Source of the DNA: CAYFPO01 sp964345035
Lineage (GTDB): Bacteria; Fidelibacterota; Marinisomatia; SCGC-AAA003-L08; GCA-002704045
Assembly: GCA_964345035.1 (NCBI GenBank)
Contig: CAYFPO010000005.1
Coordinates: forward strand, 12,678 to 76,677
DNA: 64,000 bases
Direction of reading: 5' to 3'
The notes below the pieces were generated by a model. That model had not been told where the DNA came from, searched no databases, and saw nothing but the letters and a program-made list of their open reading frames with translations. Position 1 is the stretch's first letter; every line of letters starts with the position of its first letter. Of this stretch, positions 1 to 9,217 are shown piece by piece. The position numbers and the translations under genes are program-made.

Positions 1-1447
1 CCATATGGTAATCTGCAAATTTATAATCTCCTTTTGGAACGACTCCATTTGACATGAGGGTATGAGATGCTTTACCAAATTCTGTCGCCATTAACCCACG
101 CTGCATTCTGTAAACATGATTTGAACCGCTTAGTCCACTTGGATCCGTAGCAGTGGAAACAACTTCCATAAGTTCTCCACCAGTAGGATGAGGCATTTGA
201 TGGGTTTTTAAAGTCTTTAAATCATTCCGTCCACTATGGCATTTACCACATCCTTTTCCTGTACTAACTACCCACATAGCACCTGGATTTGGGAACATAT
301 TTAAATGTGCATCATCTTTTTTGGATGCGTCTGGGTTACCTTCATGGCATACTACACAAGACCTGCCTTCATGACTACCCCCCAAAGCGAAAATATAATC
401 ATGCATGGTGTCATTGATTTCTTCAATACCTTCATGGCAGCCAAGACAACTCTTTTCGGGGTTATGTGATATTTTGTAATTATTGGAATTATTAGTTGAC
501 CAGTTGTTTTCTTCTGGTGTCTCGATAATCGTATTACTTTCATGGTTTTCAAATTGAGCAATATAAATTTCTTCCCATCTTGTTTTTATATTATGATCAA
601 CATTCTTTATATAATCTGATAAATACAAAGCAATACTCCACAAACTCATCTCATCATTTTCGGATACACCTTGGAATGATGGCATGGGAGTTCCTTCTAC
701 ACCTGTTACCAATACTCTATAAATATCTTCAGGGGTATTCCCTGTTTTAAATGTTTTACTTCCCTTTGTGAAATCAGTGGGGAAAGTTATTCTGCCCCAA
801 TCATCCATTAAATTTTGATCATCCTCGTCGTCATCCCAAAAATCATCCATATCTTCAACTGATGATTCTACCAATTCCTGTTTTTCAAAATGGCATTTAC
901 GGCAACCAAATTCATCAAATAGTTTTTCCCCTTCTTGTATATTGGATTGATTATTCATTTGATCAGTAGAGGATTGGTAAGACTCATAGGCAGAGAAATT
1001 GCGATTGGTTGTATCCAGGCTCATTATGTAATAGACTAATCCCCACCTTTCTTCGATGGATAAATGATAGAATGAAGGCATACCATAATGTTGAATACCA
1101 TTTGTGATCGTTCTAAAAATGTCAATTGGCTTGGGTGGATTCCCTGGTGAAGTGGTCTTAAATTTAAATTTCCCATATTTAAAGTTTCTGGGTTTTGTGG
1201 TCATGTGTTTTGCAACCTTTCCATCACCGTCTCCCGCAGGTCCGTGGCATAGTTGACAATAATTGGTATATGTCTCTTTACCATGATTAATTAAATCATC
1301 AGATAGAGGAATTATTTTTTCAGTAGCATCTATCCATGAATTTGGTGCAATAATTTCATTAACAGGTTTCTTCGCCCTTTCACAGGAATATAAAACCAAG
1401 CATATTGCAACAACATTTTTTAAAATATTTAAAACCCTGTTTCCCAT
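1..1447 (-). CDS. Multiheme c-type cytochrome lipoprotein, 3' end outside window
   Basis: About 482 residues are visible; the reading frame is open to base 1, so the C-terminus lies outside the window. The start ATG at 1447 is followed by a hydrophobic segment and a lipobox-like LYSC (Cys22), so the product is probably an exported lipoprotein. Five CxxCH heme-attachment sites are visible: CQLCH (64-68), CRKCH (182-186), CLGCH (334-338), CVVCH (364-368) and CGKCH (400-404). The first two sit in class-I cytochrome c domains, each followed by a candidate axial Met in a GMPSF or TPMPSF context. The last three are closely spaced, as in multiheme electron carriers. A likely role is electron transfer in the periplasm. 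The partner enzyme is not in view, so the pathway is unknown. The family call is firm; the exact subfamily is not. Confidence 0.88.
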   Translation of the reverse strand, partial: MGNRVLNILKNVVAICLVLYSCERAKKPVNEIIAPNSWIDATEKIIPLSDDLINHGKETYTNYCQLCHGPAGDGDGKVAKHMTTKPRNFKYGKFKFKTTSPGNPPKPIDIFRTITNGIQHYGMPSFYHLSIEERWGLVYYIMSLDTTNRNFSAYESYQSSTDQMNNQSNIQEGEKLFDEFGCRKCHFEKQELVESSVEDMDDFWDDDEDDQNLMDDWGRITFPTDFTKGSKTFKTGNTPEDIYRVLVTGVEGTPMPSFQGVSENDEMSLWSIALYLSDYIKNVDHNIKTRWEEIYIAQFENHESNTIIETPEENNWSTNNSNNYKISHNPEKSCLGCHEGIEEINDTMHDYIFALGGSHEGRSCVVCHEGNPDASKKDDAHLNMFPNPGAMWVVSTGKGCGKCHSGRNDLKTLKTHQMPHPTGGELMEVVSTATDPSGLSGSNHVYRMQRGLMATEFGKASHTLMSNGVVPKGDYKFADYHM

Positions 1448-1487
1448 GATATCATCAAAAATAACAGGGTAAAGCTAATATTATATT

Positions 1488-1505
1488 ATAATAGGATACA
1501 AATAT
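1488..1505 (-). promoter_or_regulatory. Candidate promoter/operator element upstream of the cytochrome gene
   Basis: An 18-bp stretch (ATAATAGGATACAAATAT) matches 16 of 18 bases at 9148-9165, upstream of the copper-efflux operon. Both copies precede minus-strand genes. Read on the minus strand this copy contains TATTAT, which could be a -10 box. It begins about 41 bp upstream of the cytochrome ATG. The function is inferred from position and repetition only. Confidence 0.3.
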
Positions 1506-1571
1506 CTTATTATAATATTTCTTGGAAATATTTTGCCTGCAAATCCTCCTTGTATGTATCAACTATGATGG

Positions 1572-1601
1572 AAAACTGGATCATTGCATCATTCCAGTTT
1601 T
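1572..1601 (-). terminator. Candidate intrinsic terminator of the metal-efflux operon
   Basis: A perfect 9-bp inverted repeat (AAAACTGGA / TCCAGTTTT) with a 12-nt loop lies 27 bp beyond the stop codon of the last gene of the operon. On the minus strand the 3' arm ends in TTTT, consistent with a weak rho-independent terminator. The remainder of the 181-bp gap (1448-1628) holds the AT-rich upstream region of the cytochrome gene. Confidence 0.5.
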
Positions 1602-1628
1602 GAATCGCCTTCATTCCTTTTTTGATCG

Positions 1629-1988
1629 CTATTTAATGAGTCGCATAGGCTTCAGATTCATTCCACAGTCCACACATTTGCCTGGTTTATCTTCATGGAT
1701 ATGGCTGTGAACGAGCATGGGACAGCCGTAAAAATCATGATTTCCTTCGTCTGTCATCACGCCTGCAGCAAGACTCATTCCGCATTTTGAACATGTCCCC
1801 GGTTCATCGCTGGACTCGTTACGGTGTTCTTCCATGGGGCAGGTGTAATAGATAAGGGTTTCATCTATTGTCATTTTATCAGCAGGGTCATCGGATGTCT
1901 GTTTGTGAACCTGTGCTGATTCTGTTTTATTTCCTCCACATCCAATCAAGATGATGAGAGAAATGACGCTGAGTAGTATTTTCTTCAT
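1629..1988 (-). CDS. Heavy-metal-binding-domain lipoprotein (two HMBD repeats)
   Basis: A 119-aa protein. It begins with a signal peptide ending in a lipobox (IILIGCGG), so it is probably a lipoprotein. Two copies of the small heavy-metal-binding domain found in CusB-type adaptors follow. The first has YTCPMEEH...GTCSKCGM, the second YGCPMLVH...GKCVDCGM; each offers Cys, Met and His ligands. It is the last gene of the efflux operon, 15 bp after CusA. It likely binds Cu or another soft metal in the periplasm and passes it to, or buffers it for, the pump. The domain assignment comes from the motifs; metal specificity is inferred from the neighbours. Confidence 0.8.
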   Translation of the reverse strand: MKKILLSVISLIILIGCGGNKTESAQVHKQTSDDPADKMTIDETLIYYTCPMEEHRNESSDEPGTCSKCGMSLAAGVMTDEGNHDFYGCPMLVHSHIHEDKPGKCVDCGMNLKPMRLIK

Positions 1989-2003
1989 TTTTGTTTCCTT
2001 TAT

Positions 2004-5000
2004 TTATTGTTGTAGTTTCTTTAGTTCTACCCACCCGAATAAGGCAGGTACGATAAAAATACTGGTGATAACAAAGACCATTCCCCCAAACACAGGAATA
2101 GCCATTGGTACCATAATATCCGCTCCTTTGCCTGTAGAAGTTAGTACTGGGATTAGTGCTAACAGGGTAGTTGCAATGGTCATGAGAGCTGGTCTTGCAC
2201 GGCGCTGTCCTGCAAATATAACAGCCTCCATTACTTCCTCTTTTGATTTGGGTTGTACTGCTTTAAACCGTTGTTTCAAATAGGTTGCCATGAGAACACC
2301 GTCATCGGTTGCTATGCCAAATAATGCCAAAAAGCCAACCCATACGGCTACGGATAAATTTGTATTTCCAATATGGAATAATTCCCTCAATCCGAAGAAG
2401 TTTAAAAACCAGCTTTGATTATACAACCAGATGAGAATGAATCCTCCTGACCAGGCAATAAAGATTCCCGCAAAAATTAATACTACAATTCTACTCTCAT
2501 TAAATTGCAGGTATAGTATGAGTAAAATGATTGCAAGTACTGCGGGGAAAATAATTGACAACCGTTTGGCTGCCCGAATCTGATTTTCATAAGAGCCTGT
2601 AAACCTGTAGTTTATGCCTGCAGGAATGTCAAATTTACCCGACAGAGTTAAGTTCTGCAAATATTCCTGGGCATTTTCTACCACATCCACTTCAGCATAG
2701 CCTTCTTCTTTATCAAAAATGACATAACCAATAAGAAAGGTATCCTCAGATTTAATCATTTGCGGTCCTCTCACATAACGAATATCCGCCAATTGAATGA
2801 GAGGAATCTGCTGCCCGGCAGGTGTTGGAATCAGGATATTTTCCAAATCTTCAAAATCATCTCTCAATTCTCTGGCATAGCGAACTCTAACGGGGTAGCG
2901 TTCTCTGCCTTCCACCGTTGATGTGAGGCGTTTACCACCAATACCGATTTCAATCACATCCTGAACCTGTTTAATATGGAGACCATAGCGAGCAATTTCC
3001 TCTCGGTTAATTTCAATTTCCAGATAGGGCTTCCCAATGATACGGTCTGCAAAAACAGTAGCCGGTTTTATTCCGGGAACTTTTTTTAGATGCTGTTCCA
3101 ACTCCATTGAGAAGGATTCAATCATTTCCAGATTAGGACCTTTCACCTTAATTCCCATAGGTGCCCGCATTCCGGATTGGAGCATAACAATCCGTGTGGC
3201 AATAGGCATAAGTTTGGGGGCTGATGTAGTTCCCGGTATCTGAGCCGCCTTTACAATCTCATCCCAGATATCATCCATATTTTGAATTTCTGATCTCCAT
3301 TGCCTTACTTTTTCGCCATCTATTTCCTGATATTCTGGAATGATGGTAATAATGGATTCCACCATAGAAACTGGAGCAGGGTCAAGTGGGCTTTCTGCTC
3401 TGCCGATTTTTCCCACCACATTATTCACTTCAGGGATAGATTTTATGGCTTTATCCAATGTCTGCAAAACATCCATAGCTTCACCGATAGAAGCATGAGG
3501 CATTGTGGTAGGCATATACAGAAAGGAGCCTTCATCAAAAAAGGGCATAAATTCTTTACCCAAACCGGGGAAGGTATGATTCAAAGCCACCATGGGTTTA
3601 CTGCGTAATATCCATTCCGGCATGAAGCTTGACATTTTATCAAAACCCAACCAGATGGTGAGACCTGTAAATACTATAATTAGGGGTGTGATAATCACTA
3701 CCTTAATATGGGTAAGACAATAATGGAGAATCCTGGAGTAATATTTTAGAATCACCATCATACCTCCCAATATAAGGGAAATGACCAAAGCCGTAAAAAG
3801 GAAGTTAATAAGGAATCCCTGAATACTGCCCAGGGGAACCCAGTGGTCTGCCAGGATCAGGGTCATTATTAAAATGATAATACCATTAACAATTATCTGT
3901 TTTCGATGCTGAATAAATGGTGGCAGGGCTACGGGAAAAAGAGAGATCAAACTGATGGTTAACAGAAGAATTCCAACGGCAAAGTTCCCTCTAAATACCA
4001 GAAACAACGAAACAACCGCATTGGCAATATAGACTATATTTTTCAAATAATTTGCAGGCTTCCGCCGGGACAACAGCCAATGGGCGAGAGGAGGTAAAAC
4101 GGAGAGACTGATTACCACTGAAGCAATTAGAGCAAAGGTCTTTGTAAAGGCGAGGGGTTTGAACAATTTTCCCTCAGCCCCTTCTAAACTAAACACGGGC
4201 AGAAAACTGATGACAGTAGTGGAAATTGCCGTCAGAATTGCCCCACTGACTTCTGCCGCTGCCTCATACACCGTTTGGAATAGACTATCCGCTTTCTTCC
4301 TCCCGTCTAAATGTTTCAGAATATTTTCTGACAGTATGATTCCCATATCCACAATAGTACCGATGGCAATGGCAATCCCTGATAGGGCTACCACATTGGC
4401 ATCCACTCCAAATTGTTTCATGGCAATAAATGCTGAGAGCACTGCAAGAGGCAACAGTCCGGAAATCATGAGTGCCATTCTCATGTTCATCACCATTAAC
4501 AATACCACAATGATGGTAATTAGTATTTCATCTGTAAGGGCATTTTTCAGTGTATTTAGAGTTTCATGAATCAGTTCAGTTCTGTCATAAAACGGAACGA
4601 TGGTGATTTTACTGGTTCGACCGTCGTTCAGGTTTTTTTCAGGAAGTCCATCTGATATTTCAACAATTTTTTCATGGAGTCTATTTATAGCCTTAAGAGG
4701 ATTTTCTCCATAGCGAACCACAGCGACACCTCCCACTGCTTCTGCCCCTTCCTTATCCAAGGCACCTCTGCGAAGGGCAGGACCCAAACCAACTGATGCA
4801 ACATCTTTAATTTTGATGGGAATATTATCCTTCACCTTCACTACCGTTTCTTCCAGATCGGTGACAGATTCGATAAATCCCAGACCACGGATAACATATT
4901 CCACGCTGTTTACTTCAATGGTTCTGGCACCTACATCCCGGTTGGAATGCCTTACCGCTTTAAACACATCAGGCAGGGTTACTCCATGGGCAAAAAGTGC

Positions 5001-5636
5001 ATGGGGATTTACATCAATCTGATATTCCTTCACAAAACCACCGACGGATGCAACTTCAGAAATCCCCTCAACAGACATGAGATTATACTTCACATAGAAA
5101 TCCTGAATACTGCGCAGTTCCTGTAAATCCCATCCACCGGCAGGATTTCCCATTTCATCTCTGCCTTCCAGGGTGTACCAGAATACCTGCCCCAGGGCAG
5201 TGGCATCGGGACCTAACGATGGCTGCACTCCCATTGGGAGGCTGCCTTCAGGAAGGGATGCAAGTTTCTCCAGAATTCTGCTACGGCTCCAGTAAAAATC
5301 CACATTTTCTTTAAAAATTACATAGATAGTAGAAAACCCAAACATGGAGTAAGAACGCACGGTTTTCACATTGGCAATTCCCAGAAGACTCACTGTGAGG
5401 GGATAGGTAATCTGATCTTCCACATCCCGGGGTGATCTGCCCATCCATTCTGTAAAGACAATCTGCTGGTTTTCCCCAATATCCGGAATAGCATCTACAG
5501 GAACCGGGTTTCTTGGCATTCCTCCCAGTTTCCAATCAAAGGGAGCTGTCTGTATTCCCAGAAAAATGAGAAATACAACCGCAGCAAAAACGATGACCTT
5601 GTTTTTTAAACAGGCGTGAATGAATCTATTTACCAT
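2004..5636 (-). CDS. cusA: CusA/CzcA-family heavy-metal RND efflux pump
   Basis: A 1210-residue inner-membrane proton-driven transporter. The N-terminus has the family hallmarks DAIPDIGENQQIVFTEW and RSPRDVEDQITYPL. A typical RND membrane block carries the charged GTIVDMGIILSENILKHL helix, the periplasmic porter region contains IVMLQSGMRAPMGIKVKG, and the C-terminal block contains the acidic pair in FGIATDDGVLMATYLK. It is about 150 residues longer than E. coli CusA (about 1050). The extra length is a block of additional hydrophobic segments at about residues 520-660, between the first membrane bundle and the second porter half. It overlaps cusB by 11 bp and is part of the same operon. Substrate is most likely Cu(I)/Ag(I), judged from the HMBD partners; Co/Zn/Cd cannot be excluded. 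Confidence 0.93.
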   Translation of the reverse strand: MVNRFIHACLKNKVIVFAAVVFLIFLGIQTAPFDWKLGGMPRNPVPVDAIPDIGENQQIVFTEWMGRSPRDVEDQITYPLTVSLLGIANVKTVRSYSMFGFSTIYVIFKENVDFYWSRSRILEKLASLPEGSLPMGVQPSLGPDATALGQVFWYTLEGRDEMGNPAGGWDLQELRSIQDFYVKYNLMSVEGISEVASVGGFVKEYQIDVNPHALFAHGVTLPDVFKAVRHSNRDVGARTIEVNSVEYVIRGLGFIESVTDLEETVVKVKDNIPIKIKDVASVGLGPALRRGALDKEGAEAVGGVAVVRYGENPLKAINRLHEKIVEISDGLPEKNLNDGRTSKITIVPFYDRTELIHETLNTLKNALTDEILITIIVVLLMVMNMRMALMISGLLPLAVLSAFIAMKQFGVDANVVALSGIAIAIGTIVDMGIILSENILKHLDGRKKADSLFQTVYEAAAEVSGAILTAISTTVISFLPVFSLEGAEGKLFKPLAFTKTFALIASVVISLSVLPPLAHWLLSRRKPANYLKNIVYIANAVVSLFLVFRGNFAVGILLLTISLISLFPVALPPFIQHRKQIIVNGIIILIMTLILADHWVPLGSIQGFLINFLFTALVISLILGGMMVILKYYSRILHYCLTHIKVVIITPLIIVFTGLTIWLGFDKMSSFMPEWILRSKPMVALNHTFPGLGKEFMPFFDEGSFLYMPTTMPHASIGEAMDVLQTLDKAIKSIPEVNNVVGKIGRAESPLDPAPVSMVESIITIIPEYQEIDGEKVRQWRSEIQNMDDIWDEIVKAAQIPGTTSAPKLMPIATRIVMLQSGMRAPMGIKVKGPNLEMIESFSMELEQHLKKVPGIKPATVFADRIIGKPYLEIEINREEIARYGLHIKQVQDVIEIGIGGKRLTSTVEGRERYPVRVRYARELRDDFEDLENILIPTPAGQQIPLIQLADIRYVRGPQMIKSEDTFLIGYVIFDKEEGYAEVDVVENAQEYLQNLTLSGKFDIPAGINYRFTGSYENQIRAAKRLSIIFPAVLAIILLILYLQFNESRIVVLIFAGIFIAWSGGFILIWLYNQSWFLNFFGLRELFHIGNTNLSVAVWVGFLALFGIATDDGVLMATYLKQRFKAVQPKSKEEVMEAVIFAGQRRARPALMTIATTLLALIPVLTSTGKGADIMVPMAIPVFGGMVFVITSIFIVPALFGWVELKKLQQ

Positions 5637-7407
5637 GGTGAACCCCGAATGAATTAGTCACTACACCACAGCGCAGCATTTTAGAACCGAAATATGGATT
5701 TGCAACCTTTGTTGAGCTTTGAAGCCAGGAGGCACCTTTGTTATTAAATGCCATTGGGCAATATACTTCATGCAGCTCGCTGCCGTGATGGTGGTTTTCA
5801 GCACCTTTCACCATTGAGAGAGATATTAATTCAAATGCTACTCTGATATCCTCAATGGAATCCTTTCCCATGTGATCAAATTGAAATACTTTTGCCATAA
5901 TAATATTGTTCATAAAGAATTTAGCTGAAGTTAAATCATCTGCTGCAAGAGCATCCTGCAGTTCCAAATAAAGAGGAAGTACAGCCTCATATTGGTCATG
6001 ATCTAATGCAAACACTTCTTTCTCTTCCACCAAGGCTTCATCCGCATCCCGGGGACTCATCATAGAGGGTTTTGCTTCAATCTGCAATGCAGAATCTATT
6101 TTAAATGCCCCGTTTATAACAACTTCTTCTCCTTCTTCCAACCCCTCGATTACAACATATTCATCTCCGGCTTTAGGTCCAAGGACAATCTCCCGGCCTT
6201 CAAAAACCACTTCATCATTTTTACGACTGCGTACATATACCACTGTTCTTTCCCCTGTTCGCAAAACTGCTGTTTTGGGAATGAGTAATGGATCACCCGT
6301 GCTCTCACCTGAGACTAATCCCGGAATAGATTCTGCCTTCACTATTTCCATTTCACAGATACTGCAGATTCCGGGTTGTAAATGCACATCATAATGGTGC
6401 ATGGGGCAGACAAATTTTCCTTTTAATACAGTATGGATGGTCTTACCTTCTGCATCAATTTTTGCAGACACAATTGCGGCAGCAAGCATTTCCGGTTTTA
6501 GGGATAAATCCTCATTGGGGATATTCACTCTCACCTTAACAGTGCGGGTAGCAGGATCCAAAACAGGGTCTATGAAGGCAATGGTTCCTGTAAATACTCT
6601 GCCCGGGAATGATGTTGTTTCAAATTCTACTTCCTGCCCCAAATACAAATATGCAATGTCAGATTCGAATACATCCAGAATCAACCATAATCCTGAAAGA
6701 TCAGCCACACTGAACAGATGCTGTCCCTTTTTTACATATTCACCTTCCTGAGCATGTTTCTTTAACACCACACCGGATATGGGAGTATGAATGGTAAGAG
6801 ATTCTTTCAATTTTCGCTTGGACTCTATTTCACCAATTTGGGTTGGTGAAAGTCCCAACAATCTGAGTTTCTCTCTTGCAGCTTCAATAACTGGTTGAGA
6901 ATTATTTTGCAAAGCAGAAAGTATTTCTTCCTGTGCTGCTATCAGAGGGGGAGAATATAATTCAAGGAGATGGTCATTTTCCCGTACGGTGGTACCGGTA
7001 AAATCAACATAGAGGCGTTCAATTCTGCCATCCATCCAGGAAGCAATTTCCTTCAGTCTGGTTTCATCAATCTGAAGCTTTCCTGTTACTCTTACCTGTG
7101 CATGTGCTTCTTTTCTTACCACTTTTATGGTTGAAATATCTGCTAATTGTTCAGCAGTTTTTGAAAGGGAAAGTACTGGTTCAGCGGTATTGCCCATATT
7201 TTCTTCAAGGGGAATGAGATCCATAAAACAAATGGGGCATTGACCCGGGTCTGGAAGTTTCACATTGGGATGCATGGAGCAAGTCCACTGCGTATTTTGC
7301 GAAACTTCGCTGCTCTCTTCAGATTTGGGTTCCGCAAGAGAGTTTCCTATCCATACTCCAAGCAGAAATACGATTATCAGTACTATATAATTTTTATATT
7401 TTTTCAT
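5626..7407 (-). CDS. cusB: CusB-like RND periplasmic adaptor with internal metal-binding domains
   Basis: A 593-residue membrane-fusion protein that would link the RND pump to the TolC-like channel. An N-terminal membrane anchor (about residues 7-25) is followed by a heavy-metal-binding domain (WTCSMHPN...QCPICFMDL, residues 41-65). Next come the barrel-sandwich and hairpin regions (LKKHAQEGEYVKKGQHLF). A second HMBD (FVCPMHHYDVHLQPGICSIC, near residues 332-351) is inserted within the beta-barrel part. The C-terminal 120 residues resemble DUF3347 and carry a His/Cys-rich stretch (HHHGSELHEVYCPMAF). It is longer than E. coli CusB (407 aa) because of these additions. Its start overlaps nothing upstream; the tolC-like stop abuts it directly, implying translational coupling. 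Confidence 0.92.
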   Translation of the reverse strand: MKKYKNYIVLIIVFLLGVWIGNSLAEPKSEESSEVSQNTQWTCSMHPNVKLPDPGQCPICFMDLIPLEENMGNTAEPVLSLSKTAEQLADISTIKVVRKEAHAQVRVTGKLQIDETRLKEIASWMDGRIERLYVDFTGTTVRENDHLLELYSPPLIAAQEEILSALQNNSQPVIEAAREKLRLLGLSPTQIGEIESKRKLKESLTIHTPISGVVLKKHAQEGEYVKKGQHLFSVADLSGLWLILDVFESDIAYLYLGQEVEFETTSFPGRVFTGTIAFIDPVLDPATRTVKVRVNIPNEDLSLKPEMLAAAIVSAKIDAEGKTIHTVLKGKFVCPMHHYDVHLQPGICSICEMEIVKAESIPGLVSGESTGDPLLIPKTAVLRTGERTVVYVRSRKNDEVVFEGREIVLGPKAGDEYVVIEGLEEGEEVVINGAFKIDSALQIEAKPSMMSPRDADEALVEEKEVFALDHDQYEAVLPLYLELQDALAADDLTSAKFFMNNIIMAKVFQFDHMGKDSIEDIRVAFELISLSMVKGAENHHHGSELHEVYCPMAFNNKGASWLQSSTKVANPYFGSKMLRCGVVTNSFGVHHGK

Positions 7408-8613
7408 TTATTTGCCCTCCATTTGAGGTGTAAAATAATTTCCGGTAATTTCTAATAGCTTACCCTTTTGAATCAGAAATTTGCGAACTGCTCTCGCAGC
7501 CTGCAGTTCGGTATCTAATAAAGTCTGATAGGCAAACATGTATTCAGTAAAAGGGATGGCATCTGCTAAATATGCTGTCTCTGCAACTTCATATCCTAAT
7601 TGGGAATGAGGAATAAGTTTTTCCTGGTAGAGGTTGTATTCCCTGTAATAATCAGATTCATTATTTACCATTTCCAATAGTCTGGTGTGTAAATCTGAGT
7701 CCACATCATGATAATCTGAGAGCGCAGATTCCTTCCTGTAAAATGCAGATTGTTGCAACCCTTTATTTTTCTTAAACCACAAGGGAAGAGTAATTCCCCC
7801 TTTGAGCATGAGGGGGTGACTATCAGATTCTTCATCAAGCCTGATATAATCCACACCGAATAAAAAATCAGGGTATGACTTTAATTTATTCACCTTGTAC
7901 TCAATTTCCCTGATAGCGGCTATGACTTCCTTTTGACGGAAGACCGGATTCTGAGCAATTGATATTTCATCAGTTCCTGTCATATCCGATTGAGTGAATA
8001 CGGGTTGAGGAGTTATATCAATCCCCATAGCGTTTCGCAGAGCTTCCAGTAGGATGGATTTATCTTCCGATAAATCCTGAATTTTATTTTCCTGTTTCAT
8101 AATAGCAATTTGAATCTGAATGAGATCAGGATAATCTGCAGCTGCTGTTTTATAGCGGGCATTGATTACCGACTCCATTTGCTGCATCAGTTTTAACTTT
8201 TCCTCGGATATTTTTACCTCCTCATAGTAAAAACGGAGGTTTTCATAGGCAGTTATTACCTCCGTCTGAATAGCAAATTTTGTTTTCTGCAATGACAGTT
8301 CAGTAAGAGTGATTTTCTTTTCAGCAATTTCCCTTTTTGAGGATAACTTTCCCATAAATGGAATTTTCTGTGAAATACCTACACGCCATTGCTGTGCTCC
8401 CTTTGCTGTATAAATCGGCTCTGCAAAAACACCACCGGTAAGTGTAGGATTATCCAGCTTGCCGCTCGCATCCTTCATCTTGACCATAGCGGAAACAGAA
8501 TGGTTCTGTGATGCAATGGCCGGATGAGAATCAAAAGCAATTTGAATAAGAGTATGTAAATCCTGGCTCATTATCATCGAAAATAAGGAAACCAGAAAAA
8601 AGGTAAATTTCAT
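7408..8613 (-). CDS. TolC-family outer-membrane efflux protein (CusC-like)
   Basis: A 401-residue protein with an N-terminal signal peptide (MKFTFFLVSLFSMIMSQ) and long heptad-rich helices typical of the outer-membrane efflux protein family, for example LIQIQIAIMKQENKIQDL and ETAYLADAIPFTEYMFAYQ. The two-fold repeat of the family can be followed through the sequence. It forms the outer-membrane exit duct for the CusBA pump. It lies immediately upstream of cusB with no intergenic bases and 80 bp downstream of the Cys-rich gene, consistent with one operon. The family is clear; the CusC label comes from context. Confidence 0.88.
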   Translation of the reverse strand: MKFTFFLVSLFSMIMSQDLHTLIQIAFDSHPAIASQNHSVSAMVKMKDASGKLDNPTLTGGVFAEPIYTAKGAQQWRVGISQKIPFMGKLSSKREIAEKKITLTELSLQKTKFAIQTEVITAYENLRFYYEEVKISEEKLKLMQQMESVINARYKTAAADYPDLIQIQIAIMKQENKIQDLSEDKSILLEALRNAMGIDITPQPVFTQSDMTGTDEISIAQNPVFRQKEVIAAIREIEYKVNKLKSYPDFLFGVDYIRLDEESDSHPLMLKGGITLPLWFKKNKGLQQSAFYRKESALSDYHDVDSDLHTRLLEMVNNESDYYREYNLYQEKLIPHSQLGYEVAETAYLADAIPFTEYMFAYQTLLDTELQAARAVRKFLIQKGKLLEITGNYFTPQMEGK

Positions 8614-8647
8614 TTTCTACCTCCTGTAGTTTTGAGTAAATATCACT

Positions 8648-8671
8648 ATTCCGGTGGATTGTTACCGGAAT
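8648..8671. other. Perfect 8-bp hairpin between Cys-rich gene and tolC-like gene
   Basis: ATTCCGGT and ACCGGAAT flank an 8-nt loop in the 80-bp spacer between the first and second genes of the efflux operon. There is no T-run after it on the minus strand, so it does not look like a simple terminator. It could be an mRNA-processing or stabilising stem that sets the relative level of the first gene. Confidence 0.45.
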
Positions 8672-8693
8672 CTAAAAAACAGAAAAGTAAATT

Positions 8694-9071
8694 TTAATTC
8701 AGAAGGGGAAGATTCGTTTGCTCAGGACAAACTAAATCAGGGAGAGTATTTTCTCTAACAGGACCCGGAGAATGGTTCTCCAGGATAACAAAGATATATT
8801 CCTTTAATGGGTGATATGTTGGTGAAAAGGTAATCCTTTGTATTCTTTCTGCAGGTAGCTCTGAAGAAGAATCTTTCTCAGTAGGATGCATACAACCACA
8901 ATTTTCAATGCTATCATTACAACAGTTTTTAGACATCTTATTACAACAAATGCTTTCAACTTTTTGACAGCAATTTGGTTTTTTATTACTACATAGGGTT
9001 ACCCCTAAAATCGGTTGTGCAATAATAAAAAATGTTATTAAAAGTATAGTTATTTTTCTAAAATATTTCAT
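8694..9071 (-). CDS. Small exported cysteine-rich protein, first gene of the efflux operon
   Basis: A 125-aa protein with a clear signal peptide (ITILLITFFIIAQPILG). The next 45 residues carry about ten cysteines in CC and CxC patterns (PNCCQKVESICCNKMSKNCC, ENCGCMHP). The C-terminal half has none except one and is polar. Such clusters can bind Cu(I) or other thiophilic metals, so a periplasmic metal-binding or sensing role at the head of the cus operon is plausible. I do not recognise a named family. It is the promoter-proximal gene, so it should be highly expressed if the operon is metal-induced. Confidence 0.7.
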   Translation of the reverse strand: MKYFRKITILLITFFIIAQPILGVTLCSNKKPNCCQKVESICCNKMSKNCCNDSIENCGCMHPTEKDSSSELPAERIQRITFSPTYHPLKEYIFVILENHSPGPVRENTLPDLVCPEQTNLPLLN

Positions 9072-9147
9072 AAGTATTTTACTACTAATTATATTCTATT
9101 TAGTTCCCTTATCTTAAAATATTACAAAGTTTATACCATTATATTAG

Positions 9148-9165
9148 ATAATAGGATATCAATAT
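9148..9165 (-). promoter_or_regulatory. Candidate promoter/operator element upstream of the cus operon
   Basis: ATAATAGGATATCAATAT at 9148-9165 matches 16 of 18 bases of 1488-1505 upstream of the cytochrome gene. Just beyond it, GGTAAATTACC (9175-9185) is a perfect 11-bp palindrome. Both lie 77-115 bp upstream of the Cys-rich gene's ATG, in the AT-rich region between divergent genes. A regulator-binding role is inferred from position only. Confidence 0.3.
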
Positions 9166-9217
9166 ATATTATATGGTAAATTACCACATATTATTTAGAA
9201 TATAAAAAGCAATTTTT

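Noticed and set aside
352..561. A 69-aa minus-strand open frame
   Set aside because: It lies inside the multiheme cytochrome gene in another frame and has no recognisable features.
8648..8671. Rho-independent terminator between the Cys-rich gene and the TolC-like gene
   Set aside because: The stem is perfect but no T-run follows on the minus strand, and the downstream genes belong to the same operon.
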